Shown here: positions 1 to 13,339 of the stretch, in pieces
Position numbering within the stretch: position 1 is the first letter of the stretch
Layout of the letters: each line of letters begins with the position of its first letter
Assembly: GCA_964036155.1 (NCBI GenBank)
Contig: OZ038423.1
Location: forward strand, 4,231,249 to 4,295,248
Length of the DNA stretch: 64,000 bases
Source of the DNA: Diploscapter coronatus
Lineage: Eukaryota; Nematoda; Chromadorea; Rhabditida; Rhabditidae
Reading direction: 5' to 3'
Translations under genes and position numbers: made by a program
The notes under the pieces: generated by a model
Database searches by the model: none
Told to the model about the DNA's origin: nothing
What the model saw: only the letters and a program-made list of their open reading frames with translations

Positions 1-3000
1 TTGTCCTGTTGAGGCACTTTCCCTCCCCCCCTCCCACTTGTTGCCTCCCAATCGACTTCCTTAGGTTGGGAATCCTCGAAGTATTTTGCTCAGCGTCTAA
101 TTTAGATGAGTCGTTAATGAGCACGAAGTGAATCGAGGAAAAATTACGAAAGAAATTGGTCGGCTAATTCGATAAACAGCAGAGCGAAACGCCCAAGCGC
201 ATTTTTGAAATCTATCGGATTTCGAAAATAGCAACATGAAAAACACAGCTAGAAGAGAATTTTGATCAAACACTAGAAAGATGAACGAACGGATTAGCAA
301 ATATCAACGAGGAAGTATTCAAAATTTGAACCAAAAAATTGAATTTGCAGGTTTTCAAAAACAATCTCTACCTAGACAAAAAATTACAAATAATTTCTAG
401 CTAATCAAAATCATCTGCCTCTCGAATTTGACCAATTATGTGTAAAAATAGAATATCGAGAAAAAAAAATTCGCAAAATAACTAGCCAAAATAAAGTTTT
501 CGATGAATGAAATGCTCGAATTTTGATGCATAAAATAAAATTTCGTGAGAATGAACATATAGAAAGGAAATGCGTAGGTAAAAAAAAGCGAGGACAAATT
601 TGGAGAATGACTTTTGTGGAAGGAGAGAAAAAGGGCAGGCTGAACGAAAAATTCTAGGCTGTACTATGTTGCTTTATCAAAATTTCATGATTTTTAATTG
701 AAGTTGAAAAATATGAAGAAGCAAAGTATTGAAAGCGTTGAGTTAAGTGAGAAAAATGAGGTTAGGTGTTTAGCAAATGGGGAAGTTTCTGTGAATGAAG
801 TTAGCTGGGCATTATTTAGCTGTCAGATCTATCAGAATAACGCGGCGGGTTTTTTGTATGAAGAAACCAGGAAACGAATTTTTTTTTTTCTATTTTCAGT
901 CATTTGGTTGATTCATTTTTGATACCTAAAATTCGTCTCACCCACGAATGTGACGAGCGAAAATTCATTTTTATCCGAAAAATTGTTTGTGGAGTCGAAT
1001 TTAGTAATTTTACTCGCAAAAAAACGAATGGATTCAGATGAATCTAGATCCAATGGTGTCATATAAATGATAGAAAGAAATGTGAGGATTTACATTAAAA
1101 ATAGTGCTAAAATGAGTTGCGTCGAAAACTTATTTGATTTTATAGTTTGAACTCATGAAACTGTCAGATATAATTTTGAAGTAAGCAAATTTTAGAACAT
1201 TATAGGACCGGTTAGTATTGAAAAATTGAGAAAATACGATGGGATGCAAATTTTATTACTTGAAGAAAAAGTATGCAAAAATGAAGTAGCGTTACTTCAT
1301 TCTCTCCAAAATTAACCCATATTCATCAAGTTGCGAGTGTGCGATATTTAAAAAAAAAAAATTCATTTTAAAATAAATTTAAAAAAAATTAAAACCTGAT
1401 ATTCCTCTCCCCAGTCTGCGTGCAACATCTTGCGCTTCTCTTCTTCAGTCAGTAGTCAGTTCAATATCCTCCTTCTGCACTCGGCTGCCTCTGTTATCTG
1501 TTATTGCATCGACTTTTCCTGTTTTTATGCCTGAAATTAAAAGAATTAAAAAGTGTAGTTTGAAATCCCTGAAATGATTATCCGACGAAAATCGACAGAT
1601 CTAATGTTAAATGAACTGATGAAGAGCCTAGGATCGGAATTTGAAAATTACATCCTTGGAAAAATGTCCCCAAAAACCTCGTTTCTTTCTCTGCAGAAGG
1701 CAAAGTAGAAAAAATCGCAAAATTCGAACGCTTTTGATAAATGGCATAATATTGCAAAGGGTGGCTTAAAATACACGTAATAACTTTCACATATTCAGTT
1801 CAGATGCTATTGGTTCTACAAGTGAATATCGAATATGATGATGGAGATAAAAATGCAGATGTTTCAAGCGAGGGTCTGAATTGAAGAGGCGGTGAAAAGT
1901 TGGCCAAAGTGAAAAGGCAAAAGCCCGATGAGACAAGTTGAACGGATGGGGTTGAAAAAGGGGGTTTGGACAAGTAAGGAAAGAAGGGATGAGGCCTAGA
2001 TGCGAGGACCGAGAGGGATGGCGTGATAGACGAGATAGAGGCCAGGAAGCCATGAAGTCTTGAAGGCAGAAGCGCCACATTTCAACAGGCCTATTTCATG
2101 TTTCGGTTCGAATTTGCTGATATCACTTCCTCCTCGCAAAAGACGCACAACCCAAGGCGGAATTTGTGAGATTTATCGCGTGGATCATAAATATAACGAT
2201 ATACGAAAATGTGAGTGCCAAATTTAAAGCAGTATGATGATTGAAATTTTTAGATAGAGTTGATCACTAAATGTTGTTTCGAAACGAATTTTCGATAAAG
2301 CAGATGAAAATTGCAGAATAAAATATGCTTCACGTGCCGGGCCTAAAATGTTTAACACTGACACTGGACACGTGGCCACAATACTGACATTGCAGTGTCA
2401 GCGCGTCATGAAAAGTGTCAAAGATTTTAAGCCCTGTTTATGCGTTATACAATCAACAAAGGTGTTGCAAAAAATTATCATGTCAAAATGTTCACTTCAC
2501 TTTCACTGTATGAATATGAATGAAGAATGTGATAAAATTTCAGCAATGAAGAAAGGAAAATTATGGAAGATCACCGATAAACAACGCAAACAAACACGGA
2601 AGTTTACTTTATTTGAGAAACAGGTAAGAAGTGAACGTGAGTTTGAAAACTGCATGGTTGAGTTGGCATAATGCATGAAATAGTTTTCGAAAAGTATGAG
2701 GTGCTGAATAGAGTCGAATTCAGACAGGGAAACATGACTGATGGATGGGTTGAACAAGTAGCTCATTTCGCTGAATGTTTCGAGTAACGAAGATCGGCAC
2801 TTCCTGCAGGTGACAAGAACAAGGAAGAGGGCAGGTTTGATCGAGTCCAGCAAGAATGCGAGAGGATTCAGAATGGGAACAGTAAAGTGAAAATTGTGTG
2901 GAAAAATGAATAGTTTGCGAATAAGCTATTTCGAAAATTCGGGGTGTCATAAGGAACCTTTTATGCACGTATGACATGTGGACGAAAATAGCCATGAAAT

Positions 3001-6000
3001 GAAGATATTTGAATTCAACGTTCTGAATGACGAACAACGCTATAGATAACTGATACAGTATGCAGTGCTAAGTGATACAAGATCTTTCCATCTTTGACGT
3101 CTCCAGATGAAAAGCAAGAAACGGATTCAACTTCCATTACAGTTCACGTGCGTCAATCGCCTATTTTGAAAATAACAAACGGAAATTTGAAAAGGTAAAA
3201 ACTGCCTTCGACCTCGAAAGAACTACGGGGCAAAAAATGATGATAACTCGTGAACGTTATTCTTTTCAGCAAAAAACTGCAAAAATGGAAGAATGAGGAA
3301 TAGGAAAAGAGACCATCGGGATAAATTACCGCTGCAGGGAGAATTAAAGCCGATAGGTGATCGTGGCGAATAAAAAATAACTTGGAAGCACATAATTGCC
3401 CAGGGCTATTAGCCTTGTGACTGGCTCAAGACTCGAAGTGACAGAATTCACAGATGCTTCGAAAAACAGACAAGGAGGTTCGTGGCTACGCTTGGACATC
3501 AATCTTTAGAAATTATGTGCAGACAGGAATTCGAAGAAGATTGCAAAAAAACGAATAATGGTTATTATCAGAAAGAAAAAAAATGGATTCTTCAATAAAT
3601 TTGAGTAACATTTCTCATCTCCATTTTCGATTATTTCTTGATTATTATTTTTCGCCGCAATTTACACATCCGTCTCAAAGAATCAAATCTTGCATAGGTC
3701 TGTTTTTAATCCTTCATTATCTCTCTTTTCCGCGATAGAACTATGAATGGACCTTTCTTTCCGCAGATACTACTGATGCCAACACTTACTTTCGAAGCAT
3801 GAATACACTCTCTTGCACAAACTCATCATAGTAGTATAGTCATTATGTAAATTAATGTGTGGAATCGTTAAGGCGTTCGCCTGATTAATGTCAAAAATCT
3901 GCATGATATTAGTGAGTCGCAATAGACTTATAAGACCAAATCGTTTAAGGAAAAAAATGCGACTCTCATCCTGAAAGAAGCCATATGTTTAATGAGAGCT
4001 AGGATCATCAGTTCATACACAAATGCATTATGCACTTTCTTTCGCTTAATGAAGCCGGAAGAAAAACAAGATGTGTAGAAAGTTGAGAAAGAAGGTATGG
4101 ATTCATCGACACTTACCATCAAAAATATTCAAATTACATGAAACGGTTTAGGAAAAGAGACCTTGATGACTCTTTTCGAACTGAGTGATAAGGTTATCTG
4201 TGACGAATTGATGAAAATCCTAATAATCTGAAGGAGATGTTAGAAAATAAGATGGAATTGAAATGTAAATAATAGGCAATAGACTAAACAAATTGGAAAA
4301 AGCGTGAAAATCAACTGGATATCTGATAGAGTAGAGAGGATAGTTTGACTTGATGGGAAAATAGAAATAGAAATACGGGAGTGTGTTGGAAATGCTTGGG
4401 TATGAGGGAGAGATTAGAGCATGGAAGCACTTAAGCGGAATGAGCCACACGAGCAGGCAAAAACTCGACCAGAAGATAAAATGAATGCTGCTGGGCACAC
4501 GGCTCTGCTTTGACTCGATTTGGAATCCTTGTCCGAAGAAGAAAGGAGAGGAACAACTGGCGGAAGGACTAAAACGGGTCGGAAAAGAGTTTTCGTCAGA
4601 AAGGCACATAAATTTGAATTGCTGAAAGTTTGAACGTTTTGTTGTTTGATTTATAGTGATTTGGAAGGGCCGCGATTTAAAAACTCATTGATCAATTAAG
4701 GAGAAAACATTTATAGTGCTGTATGAAGGATAGTTCTGAATCAAAAACTCAATTAAATCTGTAGATGATACGTAGGACAATGAGTTGAGTGTGGTCGAAA
4801 AAATCGATTGAAACAACATAGCGTTGCAAAGATTCTATCCTGAATTCGAAAACTCAGACATTCTTTTTACTTTTTCATCAGCGCACACTTTGTGTTCTTA
4901 GAGATTTCTAAGCGACTGAACCGGAGTTATTCAAAATAGGCGAACACACACACACACACACACACATTCTCGCTATAGAGATGAGCACTACGTTTCGACC
5001 TAGTTTATGCATCCCTAACGATGAGCAATAGTCAAGTTGTGTAATAATGTAGGATCGGTGAACTTTGGCATAAATAGGAGATTGCAGGGGAATAGAAATG
5101 AGAGACACAGAAGTGGAACCTAGAATACGAGGATATAAAAATCATAAATTCAAAATCAATTTCGAAGAATATGAACGAAAATATTGGAATGACGAGATCA
5201 TTGTTTAATCAACGTGGTTTTTATTAAATTGGGAAGAATAAGAATAGGATGCATCACCTTTTAGAGTCTCTGATTCGTTATTTCTTTCACGAACCTAATA
5301 AATCAAATAGTTGCAAAAATAGACCTATTCAAATTCACACCAACTTTGCACTCGACTATTTTCCACTTACACCCAATGCACTAATGCCCAACCCAAGATA
5401 TTGCAAATTTGTCTATGATGAAGAATAGTAGTATGCGAGCTACGAGCGAAATGCATGAATTTATTAGATATGGGATTGACCAGTAGCAGGCTCTAATCTA
5501 AAATAAATATCTTCTCTTTTGGAGCTCAATTCAGCCCAGCCCACTCACTACTTCATGCGCCTCTGGACCTAGTCTTTCCAAGTCTTCAAGTCTTTTGCCA
5601 ACCAACAACTTCATTTTCCTCGCTGTTTCTTTCCTTTCTTCTCCTTGTTCTCCTTATTCTCTTTATAACGAGCTCTCTCCCTGTGTGTTAGGTCCGCAAA
5701 CAAATTCAATGGTCGAGAATGTTTTTTGCCTCTTCAGCTCCTTATTCCAATTCAGTAACTCATTATTTAGCTCCTTGAGGTAATTTTTTTAGTGAAATAT
5801 GTAATTTGACTAATTTTCCTTTTATTTTGACTCAAAGATGCTCTTCTAATGTTAATTTTTGACCTTATTAAAAATAATTAAACATCATGATAAATTTTGA
5901 TCCAGAATGAGCATTGGTTCATTTACGTATAAATTCTATTCAAATTCGTTTTCTTGATCTGCAACCTTTGACTCAGTCAAATGCTCAAAATTATAATAAT

Positions 6001-9000
6001 CAACTTTTCGAGCCAGAAAAAAATAATCCAAACTCAGTCATTCGTCAAATTTTAGCCTAATTTTCAAAAATTCATCATCCAATTTGCTCTCTTGATCTAA
6101 ATAATTTTTGACTTCATCCATAATTCATCCGAGTTCCTCTTTTGGGCAATAAAATCTTCATGTCGCCCATTTGAATTTAGCTTGACGTGCAGAGGTTTCT
6201 TTTGCTTTTTTCAAGCCCTCCATATCTCCCCTCATCAGTTTCGTTCTCTCTTCAGACCCTCCCGTTTCCATTTCCAACTCGACCTAATAATATCAATTGA
6301 GGGAACCGAATAAGAATTACCTAAAGGACATGAAAAAAAGAAGCTGAAATGTCTTCTCAAGAAACTTGGAGAAATTGACAAAGTATTCAAGCAAAAAAAC
6401 ATTTCAAGTATAACTTTTAAATACTAGGAACTAATTGGTACAAATTTATTTAAATTCGAAGTTAAGTTTTCGACAGTTAACTAATGCCTAGTAAAGATAT
6501 TTGTTCAAATGAATCAAACTTCATCCCATAAATTTCTATATATAGAAATAATAATGTTTTTTAATCTAGAAAAGTAATAACTGTTGAAAGAGTCGCAAAA
6601 AAGTTATATGTTTGAAGGAAAAAAACGACTTGGAGGAAGCAAAATATCAGGCGGCAATTTCCGTTTACGCACTCCAATCAGGGCGACAGCAACTCGTCGC
6701 GATATCAGCTATAAACTCAAATGGAAAATGAAAACAAGGCAATGATCCGTTGAGCGGGAATAATTTACGAACGTGGCTCGTAGGAGTTGAGGACAAAAAT
6801 ACGCGAATGAGAAAATCGGAGATAAAACAGGAGATTTGAGACAAATTGAAAGAAAGCAACGTGGGAATGGGATTCCGAATGCATGGTCGACGAGAACAAG
6901 TATCGAGAAACATGAGGGAGTCTATCGGGTGTTGAACAACGAACTAACAGAAAATTTAAAGGCATTCCCATAACAAGGATAATTTCATGCATTTTTATAA
7001 CGATCTAAAGAATGATTAGATCAGAAAAGTATCGACTTTGATAGAATTCTGGAAGATTCTGTGGTAGAGTTTGAAAGGATCATTGACTGAAATATTGTCA
7101 TAAGTTGTTTCTATAGGGGTTGGTCATAATTTTGGCATAAATATTAGCCTCAAATATCTTTCGAATTACAAAATATTTTTTATGTTCAGATTCCACCATC
7201 ATTTACAAATTTTTGGTCTTCCATGATCACAAATCTATGTATTCCATAGTTATCTTGAAGTTCAATCTGGTTATCTTCAAATTGCGTAATTCCTTAAACT
7301 ATCCCTTTCTAGGAATTAGTGCTAATTTTAGATGTTAAAGGACGAATTAATTCCTAAGAAATTTCCTACGTTGACCCGCGAACCGGGAGAGCTGAGAACA
7401 ATAGGAAAATGCAAAGTGTAGAGAAATGAAGCATGGAAAAATGCATTGACAAGTAAACACACCAAAAGGAACACTTTAGAGAATGAAACACTGCATATTC
7501 GAGTCAACTCGCTGGAAATAGATATTTTATGCAAACGCAAAACTAGTTCCTTTTTGTCTGCTAGGATATGGACAACAAGAAATGGAGATTTTGAGCTAAA
7601 TATATCATTCGTGGAAAGCAGAAAATTGGGAGGATTAGTGTAATTTCAGAAGGTGACTGTAAATTACCAGCTTTGAGTAAAAATTTGACAAATCTCACAT
7701 AGGAAATTCGATAAATATGCACCGAGTATGAGATGAAGGATATTAATAATCCGAGCACATATTTTCCTCAAGTCAGCCATTTTGAGGGCTTATGAATAAT
7801 GGGAGTTGCGATTATTTTTCCTATCTAAAAAGTGAGCAGTTAGTGGTCAGAATTGAAATCGTACATCCAAATTTGAGATCAGGTTTCTTCACAAATGAGC
7901 AGAACAATTAATTTGATTTGAAAATTAAGTGACAAGGAATTTTTCACAATGCGAAAATGTTTACTTTACAAAGCGTAGGAGTATTTAAAGTTTGCAAGGA
8001 AAATATCATGAGAAACGTGTTATAATAAAATATCTAACAACAAACAATAATTAATACATTTTGCTATCATCTCTATCTTATGCCAGACAGTCGCTAGTTT
8101 TACATCGATGAACTGCATACACACAAACACTACTGCTTGACTGCTCCATTTCTCCGCTGCTCGACTAATCCACAATCCACTCATCCTCACTCACTCCGCA
8201 CTGAATGTGTGAACAATGCACAAAATGGAATTGAGCCACAAATCCGAAGATGAAGCTGAAAAGAGCAGCAAAAGAAACCAAATGAGAGGAGACACAAGAC
8301 AAGACAAGACGATAAAGAAATGGCTAATTCTGCAGAATAGATGAGCCAATGCTATTGACACCAAGCTAGAAATACGAATTTCGAATAAATATTCCATCAA
8401 GAAGTAATTTATAGCACTTATTTTTCTATGAATGTATTGAATGAAAAATCGGTATTTTTTAGCATTTTTAAACAATGTCAGAGAAAAACAAACTATTTGC
8501 AAAGTACACTGATTAAGCAGCCCAGGAACAGATCAAATCCCAACTAATTGACTAAAAGATTCAGTCCGAGAACCCTGTCCACTACAAGTGCATCAATCAG
8601 TCGAGCAGTCGCCTCCTTGTTGTTGGTCTGTCTCCTTCCATCTTTTCTTCGAAAATCTGCAGCCAGTTGTGATGGCGTCTCTTTTCTCGCTCGTTGTCGT
8701 TTTTGACGTCTTTCTTTTGAGCTTCCTTTGCGTCTGCCATAATTATTTCAGCCATTCAAAAAGTGCCCAGTGCCCAACCAATTCAAAGAGTACGACAAAG
8801 GGATTCTTGAAAAGTCAAATTCGCCAAGTAAACAAATTCACGAGCGTCACGCAAATGCTTAAATTTAGCCGCAAGCCATTAATCACCAGAATCCTGATTT
8901 GTGAGATTTACGCTATAAAATATTCAAGAAGTATGCTCGGGAAGGTTTAATGACCTAATACTCCTTCCAATCTAGCATCTCCAAACATGAGAAAATCCGC

Positions 9001-9480
9001 AGAAGGCTATGTTTCTAATAGGTCTCGAATCATGATACAACAATTCACTGGAATATCAGAATATAAAATTCACCATCCAGGGTTGGTTTAAAATCGTTTG
9101 AATCGTCGTAATTTCTGCTATAATAAAATGGCTGTTCTAAGATGCAACATAATAAAATGACTAAATCAGATCAATCAAATCAATGCCTAAATTCAACCAT
9201 CTCAGATGAAGCATCACAAATCAAGAGATTTTCAACACACTAGATCCGCATTCCAATGCCCTGTCTGTAGACAGTAAACATTGAAATCGAAAGCTCATTT
9301 CAATACATCACGTAATTTCATTTAATTTGGCCAGTAAATTGAAACTTGCAAAAAGGGGGAAAACCGACATGGTTTAATATCACAAAGTTAATCATCAAAA
9401 GAGGGCGGATCCCAGAATATCCGCCAACTAAGCAGATCCGAAACGCACCGAGCAACATCGGCTGAATCAATAGAATGCCG
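1..9480. other. Gene-poor intergenic stretch
   Basis: I find no gene here on either strand. Open frames are short, low-complexity and lack linked splice sites with matching phase or any family motif. The DNA is AT-rich with C/T-rich and A-rich patches. A CA microsatellite lies at 4944-4966 and a short inverted repeat (CTGACACTG, then CAGTGTCAG) at 2358-2401. It may be true intergenic DNA or a long intron of a gene starting before the window. Confidence 0.5.
4944..4966. repeat. (AC)n microsatellite
   Basis: Uninterrupted AC dinucleotide run of about 23 bases, in DNA without a recognisable gene. Confidence 0.95.
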
Positions 9481-9493
9481 GACAAGTTTCTCC

Positions 9494-9499
9494 TATAAA
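9494..9499 (+). promoter_or_regulatory. TATA box of the small secreted Lys-rich gene
   Basis: TATAAA lies about 110 bases before the start codon at 9607. A strong donor (GTAAGT) at 9559 and an acceptor ending at 9597 suggest a 39-base intron (9559-9597) in the 5' UTR, so transcription would start near 9525. An upstream ATG in that leader is out of frame with the main start. Confidence 0.5.
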
Positions 9500-9606
9500 G
9501 ACATCTTGTTGCTCGGAATGATTGTCGTGTTTCGATCTATCAAATTTACTAGTGACACGTAAGTTTTTCCTAACTTTGATATTTTTAAACATTTTAGACT
9601 TCCAAA

Positions 9607-10235
9607 ATGCGTCTTCTGACAGTCTGTGTCCTCTTCACGCTCCTCGCTATCATCATAGCACTCCCATCCAACGGTGGTAAAGCTGGAATGGCCAAAAAAG
9701 GCCCCGGAGGAAAGAAGGATGGTCCGAAACATCACGGTGGAAAAAGCTCGGATTCATCTGACGAGAGCAAGAAGAGCAAGTCGAAGGAGTGCAAGAATAA
9801 GATCGAGAAGAACGACAAGAAGTCGAAATCGGGTTGGCAAATTTGAATGCTGTAAAATAAAAAAAATAAGTATCTTCCCGTCAATCTGGAAAGCAGTGCT
9901 AATTGTTTTTTTTACCAATTCTATCATTTCGTTTTACATCGCGGTATTGGCACTATTACTTTCCAGATTTCCTTCAATTAATAAAATTTGGAGAAAATCC
10001 AAAAACCACCGTGGCACTTTCAGGTAGCGACAGCAAAGGCAGTAACAGCAAGAGCAGTGAAGAGGATTGCGACACAACCACAACTGTTCAAGTAACGACT
10101 GAAGCTGGCACCACTGCGACTGAAGAAGCCACCACAGGCTCTGAGACCAATGGACCTGAACAGAGCAGTCAAGCACCGGTTGAATCGTCCATGGGCCCAG
10201 AATCATCTTCATTTTCGCCAATCATGGCCAACTAG
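9607..10235 (+). CDS. Small secreted Lys/Ser-rich and Thr-rich protein
   Basis: I do not recognise a family. Two exons, 9607-9832 and 10024-10235, join in phase 1 to give about 145 residues. Residues 1-20 form a clear signal peptide starting MRLLTVCVLF. The mature part is first Gly/His/Lys-rich, then a Lys/Ser/Asp block, then after the intron an acidic Ser/Thr-rich tail of mucin-like composition that could carry O-glycans. There are only two Cys in the mature chain. The start follows an acceptor by ten bases (TTTTAG, then ACTTCCAAAATG), with a TATA box upstream and a poly(A) signal at 10273. The neighbour at 10562 also begins MRL plus a hydrophobic leader, so the two could be diverged tandem relatives, though their mature parts do not align. 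Being a secreted structural or cuticle-surface protein is inference only. Confidence 0.7.
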
Positions 10236-10272
10236 GCAATTCGATTCACTTTTTACTGTAAACTTCGCCGTA

Positions 10273-10278
10273 AATAAA
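10273..10278 (+). terminator. Poly(A) signal of the 9607 gene
   Basis: AATAAA, 38 bases after the TAG stop at 10233-10235. Confidence 0.6.
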
Positions 10279-10561
10279 TGATTTCCATCAACGAAACTAA
10301 TGAACCTGTATGATTTAGAAAAGAAGATCATCATCAAATCATCAAAACTTCAATAATATGATCATTAGAGGTTCATGTTTTCGAGGAAAATTATAGTGAA
10401 AAGTCTCCTTAGCAATTCAATAGAAGGCTATCAATCATGTGACTGATTTTGTCAACTTTTTCTTCTTATTCACCTTTGTCAACTTTCATAACTCTTGCTG
10501 CAATTTCTATTTATGGATTTTTTTCGTATAAGTATGAAACGACACCGAATTTAGAATATCA

Positions 10562-10995
10562 ATGCGGTTGATATCATTCTTATTTTCACTTACATTAATT
10601 TTCATTGTCATTGCTCCATCATCGTGTGATGAGTCCAACGTCAATGAAAGCAGACTAGTCAAACGACGAGCTGAACTTGACCCTATCACTGCATTCGAGC
10701 ACTTTGATCCATCTAGCAGAGTGCGACGAAGTCCAAAATCAAGATGGCTTCGCAGGAAGAATCGAAACAAATATAGAAGAAGAAGGTTGAGGATGAAGAA
10801 GAGACGCTGTGAGGACAAGAATATAAATTCAGGTAATATTTTTTTGTTTTGTTTTTTTTTTTTTTGAAAATTTAGCGTTTTACATAATAACTTTTCATTT
10901 TACTTTTAGCTCGATGTGAGGAAGCAAATGTTTCTTCGACAAGTTCTCCGCCTCCAGTTAGCTTTGAACATATACACAGGGAAAACTCCAATTGA
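10562..10995 (+). CDS. Small secreted Arg-rich protein with furin-type sites
   Basis: No family recognised. Exons 10562-10832 and 10910-10995 join in phase 1 to give about 118 residues. Residues 1-21 are a signal peptide (MRLISFLFSLTL...). The mature part holds two dibasic or furin-like sites (RLVKRR, and SSRVRR before SPKSR), then a run in which nearly every residue is Arg or Lys, then RCEDKN and RCEEAN, then a short Ser/Pro tail. That layout fits a propeptide processed to a very basic peptide, but no known peptide is recognised. The second exon is uncertain: read in another frame it stays open longer (to the TAA near 11077), but that frame does not match the phase left by exon 1. A possible further exon lies at 11772. 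Confidence 0.5.
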
Positions 10996-11771
10996 CGAAA
11001 AGAAAGACAAAAATCCGATGAAAGATAAGAAGGAATTTTTGAACATCGAGTTTGAACAATTTTTTTGCTTTCTCTAAAAAATGTAATGATTTGTTCCCAA
11101 GTAAGTAATGCTTTTAGTTTCACTGCTTTATAAATTGCTGTACAACCTTATCGATTTGATTTCTGTGAATAAATATTCTTCAGCGTGCAATCATTCGTTA
11201 TTTATTTCAGTCAGGAGCAGCCTATTGATTTTTGTCGATAGAATAGACAGTCAAGGAGAAATTTACTCTATCATTTTACAATTCATTCGACGTTTCCTTT
11301 ATTTTTGTTCAAATTTAATAATTTTATATATAAATTCAGCATGTCTGATGATCAAGATGAAAATAATTACCTCTACTATATAATAACGTAGCTACTCTTT
11401 TTTCAAAAACCTCACATTCATGGTAAGAGAAGAATGTTTTTATACAATTCGATCACGCTGATCACGAAAAAACGCTTCAGCTCGATTCGGATTGAGCAGT
11501 TGGTCGAAATTGACATAAAATCGATTTTTCGAGAGAAGATCGCCCATAACTTAAATTAGGATGTAAATTTTAAAAAGCATCGGGCTACTTTTTAGAATAT
11601 TTCACGGGAAAATATCTTGAAAATTACGCAAAGATAAAAGCTAACCACTTCTTTTTCGAAGAAATGACGCCGAAAGAGTCAAAGCACGATGATATTAAAC
11701 ATTTTTTATTTAATTTGTGGCCAAATACTTGTGCTCGCTAATATATTCATTCCTTTTCAAACGTATTTTAG

Positions 11772-11890
11772 GAACGGATAGCCATGCAGATCAAGCGAGA
11801 ATCCACAAGTCGTCGATGGAATCGAACTTGACACAGCTCTACTTGATGCTAGAAGAGATGAAGCATTGTGCGATATTGCAAGACGACTAG
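11772..11890 (+). other. Possible orphan terminal exon
   Basis: After a TTTTAG acceptor there is an open frame of 39 codons, entered in phase 1, ending in TAG at 11888-11890. It is followed at once by AATAAA (11891-11896). The predicted residues form an amphipathic Leu/Met/Glu-rich stretch near the end (LTQLYLMLEEMKH). I cannot link it with certainty to an upstream exon; the gene at 10562 is the only candidate on this strand. The rest of 10996-12043 shows nothing else I can support. Confidence 0.25.
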
Positions 11891-12043
11891 AATAAAACTT
11901 CATTCGAACTTGACTAGTATTTATAGACAATTTCTGATATTGTACAGGGTCAATAAAAATTTGACACCATTAATTTTGAGATCTCTGGTAAACATGACTA
12001 AGTGCCTAACAGTATAGACAGAAGCAATGACCGTGTGCTCTAA

Positions 12044-13339
12044 TTACACCGTGTTCGAAATAAATTTGACGCTCAGCGAGAGCATGTAGAAGATAATTTC
12101 TGAAATGTTACCCTTTCGGCTCTCAATCAAATGAAACTTGTACCTATCGAATTTTGGATTATGGTTCAGCGTGATGTGCAGATCCGAATATGCATGGTCC
12201 ATCCAAGTAATGATCAGATGAAATATGGAATGGTGTGTGATTGAGCAGGCTGCCATGTCAATGGATTCAACGGTTCTTCCGTCATTCATGCAACTGAATT
12301 GGATATTGGAAAAGTAGTAAAAATAAAATATAAAATTACTCGATCAATCCATAAATAGTCACGTCCGAAATACCATATTCGCCAGACCTTCCATCACTCC
12401 ATACTCGAAGAGATTTCAGATCTGAAAATCAGTAGTTTAGGGGAACAATTTGTCAAAAAGAGTTTACTTGACAGAATGGGTAGAACAAGCTCGTCTGATA
12501 TGAGCTGTGTCGGCGAACAATCCTCAAACCCCAGATCATTTAGAGTTGGCTTGTTCAATTGCAAAAACTCAGACAGCTGAAATACTAGCATGTACTATAT
12601 TCATGGGATACATTTTTTCACCAATGTCATGCTTTCCTGAGAGAATTGACACCAAACAAAGAACACTTGTTGTGGCATGAGCGATATCCCATTCAGTGAT
12701 CGGAGTACTAGATCAGATTCAATCGGAAGTAGTCCGCGAATGAACAAGGATGAAGTGCGTAGATGACGAAGACACCTTGACAGTCCCTGAAATAAATTAT
12801 AATCAACGACACTATTGAAAAACATCCAACCTGCAAACTAGGCAACTGGTGTCGGACTGGTCCTTTCGACTGATCGACGGGATAAATCATCACTTCTCCC
12901 TCGTCAAACAGAATTCGAAGCTGATCAATGTTGAATTTAGTCAGTCGATCTCCAGCCAATTCGATCGCTTTCCTCCATTTCTTGCACACCTTCTCGCAAG
13001 ACAGAATGTCGTTTGGGTCATCCAGTCGAGCGAAGATTTTTTCCAGAAGATTTTCAGGAAGCTTCTAAAAGATTTATAACAATCTGGATAGCTAATAAAG
13101 TTTTCCATTACCTTGATCGGACTTCTTCTGGCCGAAGTGCTTCTTCTCAATCGGATGATCTGCCTCAAGTTGAATTCTGTATTCGCTTTGTTCCAAAATA
13201 GGAATGGGAATAGGAGTTTGAATGCGGCAGTGAAGATAGTGACGAGTTTGGTGAAAACTCGATGCCATCGAGTTCTGAATAGTTTGTTTTGACAAGGAAT
13301 GACCAAAGTCCTACTTGGCAGAAATATGTGGCTTCTCAT
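12044..13339 (-). CDS. F-box protein with LRR-like C-terminal part
   Basis: F-box proteins act as substrate receptors of SCF ubiquitin ligases. Six exons on the minus strand: 13339-13112, 13064-12831, 12786-12622, 12576-12468, 12421-12340, 12293-12044. All junction phases agree and give about 355 residues. Exon 2 opens with a good F-box (KLPENLLEKIFARLDD, later VCKKWRKAI). Later exons hold spaced Leu and Ile strands (LNDLGFEDCSPTQL, LKSLRVW, VTIYGL) like the irregular leucine-rich C-termini of nematode F-box proteins. The first exon is the weak point. The frame that joins the F-box in phase is Arg- and Phe-rich and starts at 13339. An overlapping frame, starting with the ATG at 13265, looks more protein-like but would hit a stop after splicing. 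The F-box itself is certain; the N-terminal 76 residues are not. Confidence 0.75.

Noticed and set aside
1787..2853. Overlapping open frames on both strands in the first 3 kb
   Set aside because: They overlap one another, have no linked splice sites in phase, no domain-like sequence and biased composition.
5595..5783. Plus-strand frame with a hydrophobic, signal-like start
   Set aside because: T/C-rich DNA yields such Phe/Ser/Leu peptides by chance; no second exon or poly(A) signal fits.
8588..8950. Plus-strand frame of 120 codons with a hydrophobic middle
   Set aside because: No family resemblance, no supporting splice or promoter signal; composition follows the local T-rich DNA.
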